DNA of 64,000 bases, from NCBI GenBank assembly GCA_027924645.1, contig BSBN01000829.1, positions 6,696,001 through 6,760,000 on the forward strand, in the 5' to 3' direction. The translations under genes and the position numbers were made by a program. Positions within the stretch are counted from its first letter, which is position 1. Each line of letters opens with the position of its first letter. This document shows, one piece after another, positions 22,634 through 35,769 of this stretch. This DNA is from Cunninghamia lanceolata (lineage: Eukaryota > Streptophyta > Pinopsida > Cupressales > Cupressaceae). A model generated the notes under the pieces. It made no database searches. It was not told where the DNA came from and saw only the letters and a list, made by a program, of their open reading frames with translations.

Positions 22634-25223
22634 CCCTCCCTTAAGCATAGCTTAGGTGAGTTTATGAAGGATGGGTCCCGGCTATGTGCCTGATTAGGTA
22701 CCCATCTACAAAATGCATCTCTCAAAAGGCAAAGAATGAAAGAAAAGCCTGTGGGAAAAAAACTTTCCTCCAAAAAGAAAGAAAAAGAGAAGGATTTAAG
22801 ACCTTCTAAAAAGATGTCCCTTGATTGTCGGAACATCATGATGAAGAACTCTGAACCATGTCAAAGTTGTAAATTCAGCTAATGATGGACTAGTGCCTGC
22901 TGGAATGAACGAATCTCCATGTGATTTAGATCAAGATTTGTAATACAAAATACTACATGAGTGAACATATGAACACTGCTCAACTAGTGTACACAAAGTC
23001 AACCAAACTCTGTGAAGTCGATAATGCAAATAGTACTGTGGTTAGGAGTACTAGAACCTCAAACTGTGGTCCACTAAATTAATCCCCCATATGAGAGATT
23101 AGAAGGAAGGTTCATGAGGCCTTTCAAAAAGAAGATTCCACTTCATTGAAAGAAGCATTAGCATAACATCATAGTCCCCCCTTAATGCTAAGAGTATATG
23201 AGCAGACAAACTGAGATCGAGAGTGTGGAATGTAGAGATGTACAAGGTGTGCTCCAAGAGACACTTACATGAGGTGGGAATCACAAATCTATGTTGTGAA
23301 GATATACCCCCCCAATACACTTTATAATTTAGTGTATGTACAATAAAAACTCCCTTCCTAAGGAAACAATCATTCAATTTTGTGCGGCACTTTATGTGAG
23401 TGCATTTACAATCATTTTGCTTTTACAAGTTTTGTGATGTTTATGTCAAGAGGCAAATTGAAAAGACATATGGCTTTAAAAACCTCAAAAAATGACAAAA
23501 AACATTATGAATACCCCCATTTGCCAAATTCATTACAAAAGAGAAAATTGGTTCCTCTTTTACAACTTTTTAACTAAGGTAAAGTAAAGTCATCTCTAGG
23601 TATAACCCCCCACCCCCCCATAATTAAGCAGCACTTTATGCTGAGTGCGAGTTTAAAAAAAAAAACTTGCTTAATTCCCCCTTTCCAATGACTCTGATGA
23701 CTCCAATAATTTTCTCCAAATAAAAAAAGACCCCCCTTTCCTTACAAGCTTTGGTGAGTTATTGTAATAGCTAATGTAAGTTCTGATTGTAGCAACTAAG
23801 CATTGAATGTTATATGTACCTCAATACAAAATCTTTGGTGTTTGAAGTTGACAGAGATTGTTAATGCTACCATACAAACAATTTTTAACTAACAAACTAC
23901 TACCAGAGCTATAAAAATGCTCAACTCACTGCAGAGCTGTGAAAAATAGTACGGCCGCCTGCAAAGGAAGTGTAAAGGATTTGAAGATCACAGAGAAGAC
24001 ATTTTTGACTGAGTCAAAATAAACGCAGACAGAGAGGGTCAGATGGAAGGCCTGCATGGATGAAATGGAGGCTTGAAACTGGGTCAAACACCTTTAGAAC
24101 AATCAACAAATCATTTGAGGAGTCGTCGGGGCCTGGAGAAGAGGCAGAGTGGGTGCTTAGAGTCCAAATAGGACTGTAAGAGTGAAGACCACGTGCTAGA
24201 AAAAAGAATCCTATAAACAAACAATGCAAACAGATATTGCAGAGTGTGATGAGTTTATTCTGCACATCGCAGCTATGTATGTAGTGCTAGTCATGGCAAA
24301 TCCTCCCTTCAAAACTAATCAACCTGGTACGAATAGGGGCTGGATTGGATGCCTTTTGGAGGGTGAGTCAAACAGGCCGAGTGGGCCGTTGTAATCCGGC
24401 AAGACAGGGCCATTGTGGAGTAGATTTGACAAAAAAAGAAGACCAGAAAATAAACGACCCTCTTAAATGCCTCCTTCCTAAGTGATTGGTCGGAAGAGAA
24501 GACATGGCCTGCGTGTGGATGCGCCTTTCTCTGGAGTGGGCACCCGATATAGGTACCAATACACAACCCTTTGTGGGCTTTTCCTCCACACTGTCACACA
24601 AGCCCTTGTAAGGGCGTTCAAATGCTCCAATGTAGCAATCGATGGCTGGAGTTAGACTTTGTTGTGAGGGTGAATTGGGTGCCTTCAAGCTACTTGGAAA
24701 CAACGCTAAGGCTGCCAGTGAATGCCTTCGACTACCTCTGAGTGGGCACATCAAACACCTTTCAAAGGCGTGGGCTAACACTGTGAGCAACCATGGATCA
24801 GCCTTTGTGCAGGCCCTGGTGAGTTTATCCTCCTCTACAAACTATGGCGTTTGGGCACCACTTGAGAGTGTTGTGTCGAGCCCTTGTGTGGGTATTCTAT
24901 GAGCGTCCATCGCAGGCCCTTGTGTGGGCGTCAAAAGACTACTGTCACAGGCCCTTTCAAGGCATCAGTTGGCTTCTCTTGTAGGTCCTTTGTGGACTGC
25001 AATGGCATACCCATCACCTTTTGCAATAAGCGAGTATGATGTGCCTTCAATGGGTGATTACCGCCTGAAGCACGTCCTCCTAAAACCAACACAAACAAAC
25101 ACACAGTTAATAGGAAAGAACAACCAAAGAACAAAGCCTCATGATATGAAGCTCGACGTCAATGGGGGCGATTACCACAGCAAGCAAAATGAATTGAAAC
25201 TGATCAATATAGCTCTAATAGCA

Positions 25224-25529
25224 TGTAGAAACTACCAAGATTGTGGAGATACAACAAGCACAAGAATTTTCTATGAATCGACTGAATGTATTAACAAATA
25301 TGAAGATATAAATAGGAGATGTTGGATACCCGACTCTCCACAAAACAAGGATAGGTGGTGACTTACAACACATAAGAATAGTGCAACTACCCTAGAGGAT
25401 AGTGGCGAGGTGTCCATTGGAATGACACATCTCCCAAATGACCAACAACTTAGACAAAGTCAAAGAACATGTGGGAATTCACCTAACTATGATTGAGTTA
25501 GTGTAAACTATAGGATTTATACACCAACA
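25224..25529 (-). repeat. 5' LTR of element M
   Basis: 306 bp; on the minus strand it is followed by the PBS-like block at ~25208-25223. Confidence 0.85.
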
Positions 25530-25547
25530 GTTAGCAGGAATGCATAT

Positions 25548-25625
25548 ATAAGTGAATTCGCCTATATTGCTGGGATGAAATTCCCACTAACTGTTGGTAT
25601 ATAAGTGAATTCACCTATAAGTGTC
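25548..25625. repeat. Short direct repeat (TATATAAGTGAATTC)
   Basis: The unit TATATAAGTGAATTC(G/A)CCTAT occurs twice (~25548, ~25600), flanking an ATTCCCAC segment. Confidence 0.7.
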
Positions 25626-25739
25626 TTATACATGGCAGACACAGGTGAGTAAGGAGCTTATTGCTAAGTCCCACCATCTAAAACATGCCAAACACACCTG
25701 ATGGTTGAGCTATGCTACCACAACCGCCAAAGACATGCT

Positions 25740-25975
25740 TAAGGGTGGATGACTCAAGATCCAACCCTGCCTCCGCAGAGGACTTTTGTATAAAAGGATG
25801 TGCACTAGATCAAGAGATACACCATCCCGCCTCGCGATAAGGGATTTTTATTAAAGTATACACACTAGCTCAAGAGATACGCCATCCCACCTCCTGGAGA
25901 GGGCTTTTTTCTCTTTTAAAAGGATGTGTACTAGCTCAAGAGATACACCATCTTGCCTTACGATGAGGGCTTATA
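25740..25975. repeat. Minisatellite, ~62-70 bp unit, about 3.5 copies
   Basis: The core CTCAAGAGATACACCATC recurs at ~25809, ~25870 and ~25934, with a weaker copy at ~25750. Each is followed by a C-rich CGCCTC(G/C) block and GAGGGCTT or AAGGGATT. Copies differ at several positions, so the array is old. Confidence 0.85.
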
Positions 25976-26498
25976 AACACGCTTTGTCATTGTCAAAATT
26001 ATCAAGTAGATACCATTATATATGCCCCCACCTTAAGGTGGTTGATGCCCCTTACTGATATCAAGCACATTAAGGTAGAGAGAAAACATGCAAGGGAACA
26101 AGAGCTGTCATAAAGCCCATGCCCCCAAAGTGACACGTGCTTATGATCGTCAAATGTTCCCACAGACACATCATTATGATTTGCTAACAAAATCAACAAG
26201 ATATAAAATTTGGTTAGAAAATCTTACTCTAAGATAATAAGGTCCAAATCAATTCATAGAAGCTATGCATGAAATTATTTATCAATTCACATCAAGGACC
26301 AAGGCTATACTCATGAGTTCAGAACTGAGTATAACCATTGGATTATACTGCAGATATCTCAAAACCGAGTGTAACAACAAGGTGAGATACCAATTTCAAA
26401 GTGTATAGGAGCAGATTGAGAGTATTGTAAGATGTTTGTTACCAAAAATGTCACAAGATGATGCATCACACAGAGTGATTCTACTAGTCAAGCATTGG

Positions 26499-26526
26499 AT
26501 ATATATATATATATATATATATATAT
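26499..26526. repeat. (AT)n microsatellite
   Basis: Fourteen AT dinucleotides. Confidence 0.95.
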
Positions 26527-26529
26527 CAA

Positions 26530-27704
26530 CCCCATATTCATATATGGACTAGGTCCATTTTTGCTTTCTTGTTCAAGGGACGCACAGTTACATCCCCAAA
26601 TTATGATTTAGCTTAATGTTGCTTTTGTGTAGTAATTAGGATGACTAATCATAGTTTAATGATTTGATGTTTGTGGAAAATATCAGAATTAATCTTTGAT
26701 TATGTGACTACTAACTAATGTTAGTTAGACATGAGATTACATGTTGATATGATTATTTAATTATTTTGATTTGTGAATCAAATGATGATACACTAATCAT
26801 GGTTATATGGTTGTGAGTGTATTCAAGAAAGAATCTTCCTCCAAGAACGGAAGGAGAGTATCATCTGAGAGGAGGAGATAGATGTTTGGAAGAGGTTAAA
26901 TTTCCATACGAGTATCAAAGCTAGTCCTTAATAATCCTTGCAGGAAGATTGCGTGCATCTTACCCTGGTTAGTCGTTTTCCAATTCTTTCAGTGTCATCT
27001 TGACATGGTGAGATATTTTGATGTTTCTCACGTCGATTCAACTAAATGATGTTTTTAGAACATCGATTCTAGTTGATGGGTTATCTTGTCTGGTTGTCAA
27101 GTATTTCCTTGTTCCCTTATCCAATTATTTATTAGAATCTTGTGACTATTATTGTTATTTCTTTTAAATTTTGCTTTTGGTCAATGTGGCGAAAAAGGGG
27201 GAGTGGTACTAGACCCCAAAGTTGCAATTTGATTATGCCACCCTATTTATGATGTTGTCATTTGATGACACTTTAGATTATTTTATTTACCCTTAAACAT
27301 CATTTAGATGCAAGGGAAACTTTATGAAATATAATTGTGCTAGCCCTTATGATTGGGCACCTTTATTATTAATAACATAGATGACTTATGTTAATAGGTC
27401 GACCACCAGCCATGATGAGTGGAGTGAGTGGAGGCCAATGTGGAACCAATTTTAACTCCTACCCATGTTGCCCACTCCATCATGGAGGATAGTGGACTCT
27501 TGGAGCCCAAAAAAATCCGCGTGGTGACGAAGTTGGTTATGGGGTTTTACCCCTATGTGGAGCAGAAAATGGTGGCAAACTTTGGGGCATGAGAGGCATG
27601 CAAAAGTTTGAGTGAAGCCTTTGTTTATGTGTGTGTGGGAAGTATGCTCTTGGTTGGGTAGGAACAGTGAGGATAATTGAAGGTTTCTGTAGGAGGTTTC
27701 TATG
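26530..27704. other. Anonymous stretch with a PPT-like tract
   Basis: GGCGAAAAAGGGGGAG at ~27188-27203 looks like the end of an LTR-element interior. A short coding-like frame follows (~27430-27590, with PTHVAHSIMEDSGLLEPKK and RVVTKLVMGFYPYVEQKMV). I recognise neither well enough to name it. Confidence 0.3.
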
Positions 27705-28203
27705 AGGATAAAGTGAAGAGTGAGGTTGCGCCAGTCTCTGGCATATATGTTTCCTCCAGAAACTAAGTTGAGAGCTCTAGCTCAGGGGGAGCATTAATGG
27801 AAATCTTTCATCCCCCAGTAGAGAAATGGTGCTAATGCTTCAACATGAGGATATGAGATGTATACTAATATTCTTGACCTATTGAAGAAGACACCAGTTG
27901 AAAAAGTCATATTACGAAAGTTTGCGGAGCAGTTGAAGGTGACTGTGCACTATAGTTTAGAGTTTGACAACTTTATCAAGATGAGCATTGAATGCAAATT
28001 AGGATAAGAGTAAAAAGTTTATAAATGAATTTCACTTGACAAAAGGATTATTTGCAAACAATCAATTAAAGAGAGAAAAGATGTGAAAGTGCAAGAAGAA
28101 GCTAATTTAGATTTTTGGAGCATGAAACCTTAACCTGAAGCGATTGAAAGGTATTTTATAGCTCTCTATCTTTCCTTAAAAGTTTTACAGTAGTACTTTA
28201 AAG

Positions 28204-28890
28204 ATGTTTACTCAACAAGTGGTATAAGTAGTGGGTCATCCCAGACCTAAATTCAAGAAACATCATTTCAAGTCTATGGAGACAGATCCGAATGGTGCCA
28301 TTTCGGATATTCCATATGTAATTAAGTCTTTTAATAGTCATTTTGAGTCCTTAGAAAAGGTAGTTGAAAATAATGTAATGGAAGAAATAAGCAATAAGAT
28401 ACTGATAGACTTATGAAACAAGTGCTTCAAGGTACACAACTTGTTGGAAGTAAGTGTAAAGAGTATTCTAAATGCTCTGAGTGATGAAAATGTTATGTAT
28501 CAATTTTGTTTATCATGGCCTATATCTACAAAAGAAATAAAAAAGGATAATATTGATGGCTTGGAAATGCAGATAATAAACATCTCCAAAACTTATGACC
28601 CCCTAAAGGATAATAATGGAAATCTAAGGGCTGAATTGGAAAAGACTCATTCTTTCATCAAGAAACTATAGAATCAAAGAGAATCAATCAAAGATCGGAT
28701 GGGCTAGTTAAGAGAGATAGTCAACTTCAAGATTGCTGCACTAATATGGTTATTAAGGGAAGTTGATAAGGTTGGAAAGATGATAGCTACTCCAGCATCA
28801 GTTGAAAAGGTAGAAGATTTGTTCTTGTATATTAATGGGCAAATACAAACACTCAACTCTGCCAAGATCCATTGGGATTCTATAGTATTA
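28204..28890 (+). pseudogene. ORF2 of A3 (same accessory ORF as A1)
   Basis: ATG at 28204 (MFTQQVV) leads in one frame through GHPRPKFKKHHFKSMETD and PNGAISDIPYVI, then a coiled coil (DGLEMQIINISKTYDPL, LRAELEKTHSFIKKL) to near 28890, interrupted by several stops but apparently no frameshift. It is collinear with 7513-8514 in A1, supporting one ancestral protein. No catalytic signature seen. Confidence 0.6.
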
Positions 28891-29167
28891 TAGTTGAATA
28901 ATATATATAAGGATATTTTTCCCACCAACCAGTAAATTTCATATTCTGATTTCCTGTGCATATGCAGAAGAATAGAAGAAAACATTTTTTATATTTTGAT
29001 GTATAGAAATAAAATAGTAAGGGGGAGAATGTATATAATAAATAAAGACCAGATTTGAGATAGTGGGAGAAGTTTTTGACTTGTAGATATACAAGTAGTT
29101 CCTTTGTCATTGATGACAAAGGGGGAGAAGTTTTGGCTATGTTGCCATCAATGACAAAGGGGGAGAT

Positions 29168-30523
29168 TGTTGGAAACATAAGCATGATGGTGAAGAGAAT
29201 GATGAACAAGGTAGCAAGCAATGTTATCATTGATGGTGAAAAAGGGTAAAGACATAGTTGTGATGGTCTGGATAGTGACAATAAGGTGTAAGGAGACAAT
29301 TGTAATGGTTCAGAGAGATTTAGTAAGGCATATAGGTATAGTTGTATTGGTTTGATTAAGTATTATATCCTAAGTATTGATTCGGAGAAGAAACTAAGTG
29401 TAGTATGATGGAAAATACACCTAATCTTGATATGCCTTCATTTTGGTGCTCCACAGTTAGGTACAATATGTGGAAGATTTCCCTAAGGCATTTACTGACC
29501 AGAACCTAAGATAGGGTCACATTATTTCAGTCCACATTTCTCCGCTATGAAGAGGTTTTTCTCTACAGTTGTAAGGTAATGATGGTGCATGCTAAAGGAG
29601 TCTAAATCCAAAGATTCAGGTCTTGAAGTCCTCCAGAGTGAAAGATAGTGTTGATAGAGTACTAGACTCTGTAATGACAGTGCTAGAGACATATTGGAAT
29701 GCTCCGCATTCCACCGCAGATGAATATCTTGCCATGCAAATTTGAGGAAAAGTTTATGGGTTTCAAAAGTGTGTAGTATTCAAGTGGTAAGTAGTTTGGT
29801 GGTCTACATGATAATTTGTGAAGTAACAGTTAGTTCATGGTCTAGCTACTTCACCAGTTGGGCTGACCTAAAGGTGTTGAGATTGTATGGAGCTAGATTA
29901 TGTATGGAGTAGAAATATGAGTATTTATAGGTTGTTCTGACCTATAAGAATGTGATACATGCTTTGGTTCTCTCTACAAAGCATATAAGGTTAAGTTTTG
30001 GGCCAATAGAACATGAAGCCAAATGGTACATCTTCCTACCAACCTAATTGATGTTTTACTTGAAAGCGGTATATATACAAGATTGATTTCTTGTGAGTGT
30101 GAGTGGATAAGAGTGGATGCGAAAGAAGTAGTGTGTGTCTAAGTAGAGATAGATGTAGAGAGAAGGATAGAAAAAAGATTGTGGTGAAAGTGAAGTGTAT
30201 CAAGTTAGTATATTGAGCTACAGTGGAACTGTGACCTCAAATAAGTCAGATGTATTCTAACAGTTCCTTCTTGGTAGTGAGTCTTTCTTTTGGGTAGTGA
30301 GCCCTTGGTAGTGAGCCACCCCTTGTTCTATTTCTTTCCATTTAGGACAATGAGTCCTTTGGCAATGAGCCACCTGCAGTGAGCATTCTCCTTTGGACAG
30401 TGAGTCCACAAATTGTATCAACCTTAACTAGTTGCATTTTTAATATATATATTGTGAGCTAATCCTCACTCTAGTTTTCCCTTTTTGGGTTTTCCACGTA
30501 AAAATCTGGTGTTCATGTGTTAT
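29168..30523 (+). repeat. 3' LTR of A3, first part
   Basis: Matches the A1 LTRs from TGTTGG... to AAAATCTGGTGTTCATGTGTTAT, preceded by AAGGGGGAGA. It continues at 36808-36950 after the copia insertion. Confidence 0.88.
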
Positions 30524-31571
30524 TGTTGGGAATTAAGGTGTCTCAACCTTGGTAATTCCTTGTATTTTTACATTGTATTTAATTATTTATTGTCTATTGT
30601 ATTAATTGGATGCAAATCCTATGTTGTCATATTGTGGGAGTTGGCATGGTGATGTGTCATCCTACATGGCATATGACCACATGTAATTTTGTTCTCACAT
30701 GAGGAGATAGGCGTCCCAATTAGTGGTAGGAATATTTTTCCATGTGTCATCATCTTGGATGTTATGTAAGGGAATATTGACCGAAATAGTCATAACAGAT
30801 TCCTATGAGAAAGTTATGACATGTAAGAGTTAGAAATAGGTGATTCTATGGCAGGTGAAGACATGTGTCGAAGAGCATCTTTGAAAAAGGCATCTTTGGG
30901 TGCCCCAAGGTGGACTATGACATGTTGTAAGAGTATATGCTATTTACAACCTGTGTATGATTGATTCTCTTATAGTTGTAAGTTATGACAGCTATGACAT
31001 ATTCTATGACGGTTGTAAGAGTTGTAAGAGCATATGTCATAGCCCATTTTGGAAATAGGCAACCTCCTTGGGATGGGGTGACTTGACAAGTGTTAGGAGC
31101 ATCCTACAGTGTTGGACAAGTGTCCATAGGCGTGGGTTTTGGGCGATGAGGCCATGTTGGATGCCCATCCCAATGTAGAGCCATTTTTGCCTTGTATTTG
31201 TTATATAAATAGGTATTTTTGAGAGGAGGACTACAGGTTTGACAGGTACTATTATGCTGTCAGTTTGTCTCCAGATACGAGTGTCAAAGACTCCTAATAA
31301 CTTGCATTGTAAGTGTATTGTAAATCATTTCAATTTTGATAATACATTGTGCAGGTTTTGGAGTGTGGGGTTTTTCACCCAATAATGGTTTTCCCCATGT
31401 ATATCTTGTGTCTCTCTCTTATGTCTCATTTATGTGTGTATGTGTATTGCTACAATATCTATATTAGTGGGTTAACATAGCTATAATTGTAAAGATAAAA
31501 TTGAATTTTCACTTTCCTCCCCTCATTAGATTAGTGTAGGAAATAATTTTTGTACACCTATTTTCCTTTCA
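30524..31571 (+). repeat. 5' LTR of the copia element
   Basis: Starts TGTTGGGAATT, ends CCTTTCA. A TATA-like TTATATAAATAGG lies at ~31200, with the same box at ~36431 in the 3' LTR. Confidence 0.96.
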
Positions 31572-31573
31572 GT

Positions 31574-31585
31574 TGGTATTAGAGC
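31574..31585 (+). other. Primer-binding site of the copia element
   Basis: TGGTATTAGAGC, one base from the standard tRNA-iMet PBS, two bases after the LTR. Confidence 0.9.
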
Positions 31586-31688
31586 CTGGCCAGTTTTGGT
31601 CTTAGTTGTTGGGTAGGGGTTTTTTGAGCTGATCTTAAGTTGAGTGGGAGTCTATGTAGAGTATTATATATCTTGTTGTAGGAAGGAG

Positions 31689-32543
31689 ATGGCAACCACA
31701 TCTAGAAGAGTAGAGGTGGAGAAGTTCAATTGCACAAATTTTGAGTTGTGGAAACTCAAGATGGAGGACCTACTTGTTGATCGTGATCTATGGGAAGCTG
31801 TTGATGGAACTAAACCTGCAGCATTGTCACAAGCTGATTGGGACCTCAAAGATCGGAAGGCGGAGGGTCTCATAAGACTCTATCTAGCTGACTCTGTCCT
31901 ATTGAATGTCCATGAGGAGAAGACTGCTAAAGAACTTTGGAAGAAGCTGGGATATGTTTATCATGCCAAGTCCCTGGTGAACAAGCTCTTTCTGATAACA
32001 AAGTTGTTTTCTTTAAAGACGGAAGACGGAGGATTTGTTGTCGACCATTTGAATGCTTTTAACATTATTGTTGCATAATTGACATCCATGGGTGTGAAAA
32101 TGGAGGAGGAGGATCGATGTATGACCCTGCTTTGTTCTTTACCAGATTCATGGGATCATCTTGTCATGGCTATCGAAAGCACTACCACCACCTTCACAAT
32201 GGATGAAGTGGTATCTTTGCTATTATCTGAAGAAATGCAGAGAAAGACATTTGAGTCAGCCAAAGAAGCTCTTGTAGTTCGTGGAAGACCCAAAGAGAAA
32301 GGGAAGAAGAGGGAAAAGATATGTGAAAAGGGTAGATCCAAATCCCGTGGGAGATCCAAATCTCTTAGAATGTCCAAGGCTCTCTATTGGAACTATGGTA
32401 AAACTGGGCATTTCCGAAAGGAATCCAAAGAGGAGAAGAAAAAGAAGAAGAAGAATGCTCCTGATTTAGATTCTAACAAGTCACAAAATGATGGTGATGC
32501 CTTCATCGCATCCCTAGCCACCCATGCATCTGATGATGTGTAG
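31689..32543 (+). pseudogene. copia gag
   Basis: I chose ATG 31689 (MATTSRRVEVEKFNCTNFEL), as in related gags, rather than the earlier in-frame ATG at 31644. The frame is continuous to 32543 apart from a TAA at 32076-32078. The FELWKLKMEDLL and AKELWKKLGYVYH blocks are the usual copia gag core. The nucleic-acid-binding knuckle near 32385-32425 is degenerate (YWNYGKTGHFRKESK): the Cys positions are lost while Gly and His remain. A lysine run follows. Confidence 0.9.
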
Positions 32544-35500
32544 TTAATTGATTCTGGTGCATCATTCCACATGACCTCGCATCGAGACTGGTTCATGAAG
32601 TATGAAGAGTTCGATGGTGGAAGAGTGTACTTGGGTGACGATTGTCATTTCAAGATTGTTCGTCGTGGAAGAGTCTCAATCTAATTCCCTAATGGATGAG
32701 TGAGGGGATCACTGGGGTTATGCACATCCCAAGCCTAGCACGGAACTTGCTTTTTGTATGTATGTTGAATGATGCAGATGTGTATGTTGCCTTTCCGAAG
32801 GATGGATGCAAGATGACTAGAGGATCTATGGTGCTTGCAAAGGGTACTCGGAGAGGTACTCTGTTTCAGCTAGAGGAATGTACTTCACATTACAATAGTT
32901 CTTCTAACTCAAAGAAAAGAGCTGTAGTCACTTCATCCCCACCATCTGAACAAGCAGTGAAGAAATCTATTGTAACTCTTTCTGATGGTAGTGCACATGC
33001 TTTGGAAGTTAAATTTCTTGCTAAAAAGACTATGTTATGGCATTTGAGATATGGCCACATTGGTGAGAAGGGTCTGTGTACCCTGAAAAATAAAAACCTC
33101 ATTGAGGGGTTAAATGATTGTAATATTGAGTTTGACTTTTGTGAACATTGCATTTATGGAAAGCAAAATGGTGTTCAGTTTTACTCTAGTTCTCACAAGT
33201 CTTATGGTGTATTGGATCTTACTCATTCTGATGTGTTTGGTCCTGTTAATGTTCCTTCGATTTCAAAATCTATATATTTTGTATCTTTCATAGATGATTA
33301 AAGTAGAAGGACATGGGTTTATCTTATCAGAAGCAAGACTGAAGTCTTCAGTCAGTTTAAGGAGTTTAAAGCCTTTGCTGAAAATCAAACTAGTAAAAAG
33401 ATTATGTGTTTGAGAATTGACAACGGTGGTGAGTTTTGTTCGGTAGAGTTTGATAAGTTCTGTAAAGAGCAAGGGATTGAAATACATAAGACAACTCCAT
33501 ACACCCTACAGCAAAATGGAGTTGCAAAGAGGATGAACAGGACACTGATGGAGAAGGCTAGGAGTATGCTTAGTGGAGCAAGCCTCGAACAAAAGTTTTG
33601 GGCTGAAGCTGTAGACACTGCTTGCTATCTGGTAAACAGATCTCCTACATCAGCTCTTGTTGGTAAGACACCTATCGAGGTGTGGTCTGGTAAGAATCCT
33701 TTAGTTAGACATCTTCATGTTTTTGGTTGTGAGGCATATGCACATGTGCCTAGGGAGAAACGGTCTAAATTGGAGAACAAAGTTGTTAAGTGTATCTTCA
33801 TTGGCTATGGTGTTGGTGTGAAAGGATACAATCTTTGGGACCCTGTGACTGAAAAAGTGTTGTATAGTAAAAGTGTTATCTTCAGAGAGCCAACACCTTC
33901 TTTCGTTGTTCTACAGCCAAAGTAGACAGAAAAGAAAGAGGATGCAGTTCAGTTTCCTTCTACCCCTGCGAAGACCTAACAAACAAATCCTATGAGACCT
34001 GATGATGAGGAGAGCTCTAGCAGCTCTGAAATCTCAAAAGAAGAAGCTAAACCTCAAACTCAGCCATTGAGGAGGTCTACACAAATGAGAAAGAAACCTG
34101 ATAGGTTTGGTTATTCATTAATTGATTCTAGTTGTGCTTTTGCTTTACTTACTAGCACTGATGAACCTAGAACTGTGAAAGAGGCTATGGGCATGAAAGA
34201 TGCAGGTTCCTGGAAGGAGGCCATGGAGCATGAGATGGCTTGTTTGTAGAAGAATAAAACATGGGATTTGGTGCCTTTGCCTAATGTATAGAAATCCATT
34301 GGATGCAAATGGGTGTTCAAGAAGAAATTCAATGTAGATGGTAGTGTTGAAAAGTACAAGGCTAGATTGGTTGCGAAGGGGTATTCACAAGTGGAGAGAA
34401 TTGATTATGTGAAATTTTCTGTCCTGTTGCAAAGTTGACATCCATTCAATTTCTATTATCTCTTGTAGCTGCTTATGACTTAGAGGTAGAACAGATGGAT
34501 GTGAAGATAAGTTTTCTTCATGGTGATTTGGAGGAAGAGATTTACGTGTCACAGCTAGAGCATTACATAGGGAAAGGTAAAGAAAATTTGGTTTGCAAGT
34601 TAAAGAAGTCTTTGTATGGTTTGAAGTAGTTTCCTAGGATGTGGTACTTGAAGTTTGATGCCTTTGTTTTTCAATTAGATATCTGAGATCAAAATCTGAT
34701 CAATGTGTGTATTACAAGTTTGGCAATAATCGCATTCTCATTATTGCATTGTATGTTGACGATATGTTGTTGATTGGGAATGGTAAGAATATGATTTCTG
34801 ATTTGAAGTCTCAGTTGTCAGCACTGTTTGAAATGAAAAATCTCGAGGAAGCCAGGTACATTCTGGGAATAGAAATCAAAAGAGACAAAGGTAATAGAAA
34901 ACTTTGGTTAAGCTAGAGTAAGTATGTGAAGACCATGTTGGATAGGTTCAACATGGTAGATTGTAGACCATTGTGTGTTCATGTTTCTTTGGGGAGAAAC
35001 TTATCTATTAATGATTGTCCAAAATCTCCTAGTGAGGTGGAGGACATGAGCAGAGTACCTTATGCTAGTGATGTTGGCAGTTTGATGTATGCTATGGTCT
35101 GCACGAGACCAGACATTGCCCAAGCAGTGGGAGTCCTTAGTTAATTTATGGCTAATCCTGGATGGGTACATTGGGATGCAGTTAAACAACTATTCATATA
35201 TTTGAGGAGTACTTCAGAGTATTCCATTTTCTATCATGGCAATGCTACAGGGCCTCTGCATTCAGTTTGTATTCATGGATTTGTAGATTCTGATTGGGTA
35301 GGTGACATTGACAGCAGGAGAACCACCAATGCCTATGTGTTCACTATGTTTGGTGGTGCAATTAGTTGGATGAGTAAGTGACAACCTGTGGTTTCTTTGT
35401 CCACGATAGAAGCTAAGTATATGGAAGCAACTCATGCTTGTAACAAAGCCATTTGGCTTAAGAGATTGTGTTCAGATATTAGTGTTGATGCAGGACAGAT

Positions 35501-35720
35501 TACGATTAGTTGTGACAGCTAGAGTACGATTTGCCTTGCGAAGAATCCAACTTTCCATGCTAGAACAAAGCATATTGATGTACAGTATCACTTTGTACGA
35601 GACATGGTAGAGGATGGAAAGGTAAATTTAGAGAAGGTAGATACTTTGAAGAATGTTGCAGATGTATTGACGAAGCCAGTGGGCACAGAGAAGTTCAGAT
35701 GGTGTTCGGAGTCTATAGGC
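32544..35720 (+). pseudogene. copia pol (protease, integrase, RT, RNase H)
   Basis: Protease DSGAS at 32550-32564; integrase zinc finger His-His-Cys-Cys at 33041-33151 (WHLRYGHIG to CEHC); integrase core with HSDVFGP, DNGGEF (~33419) and the downstream Glu in NGVAKRMNRTLMEKARSM; RT with WDLV, KARLVAKGYSQ, QMDVKISFLHGDL, KSLYGLK and the catalytic YVDD at 34752-34763; RNase H with DSDWVGD and EAKYMEA, ending HIDVQYHFVRDMVE and DVLTKPV. Frames change near 32690, 34435 and 34690. Stops include TAG at 32541, 33923, 34247, 34627, 34914 and 35520, TAA at 33299 and 35142, and TGA at 35379. Confidence 0.95.
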
Positions 35721-35759
35721 CTCTCAGTAATTCTATTGGCTCTTACAAGGTGTTCGACA

Positions 35760-35769
35760 AGTGGGAGAA
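35760..35769 (+). other. Polypurine tract of the copia element
   Basis: AGTGGGAGAA, directly before TGTTGAAAATT of the 3' LTR. Confidence 0.85.

Larger units (their letters stand above)
22328..25529 (-). mobile_element. Element M: minus-strand LTR retrotransposon, non-coding interior
   Basis: Two 306-bp repeats (22328-22633, 25224-25529). In the minus orientation they start TGTTGGTGTATAA and end GTAGTTTCTACA. A PBS-like TGCTATTAGAGCT follows the 25224 edge, and a purine tract (TAAGGGAGGG) precedes the 22633 edge, which fixes the orientation. The interior (~2.6 kb) holds only short frames and no gag or pol motif. The flanks CATGT (22323-22327) and GTTAG (25530-25534) do not match, so no TSD is present. 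Confidence 0.8.

Noticed and set aside
24315..25361. Several overlapping open frames on both strands inside element M
   Set aside because: No motif, not conserved in another copy, and the higher GC content there makes chance frames longer.
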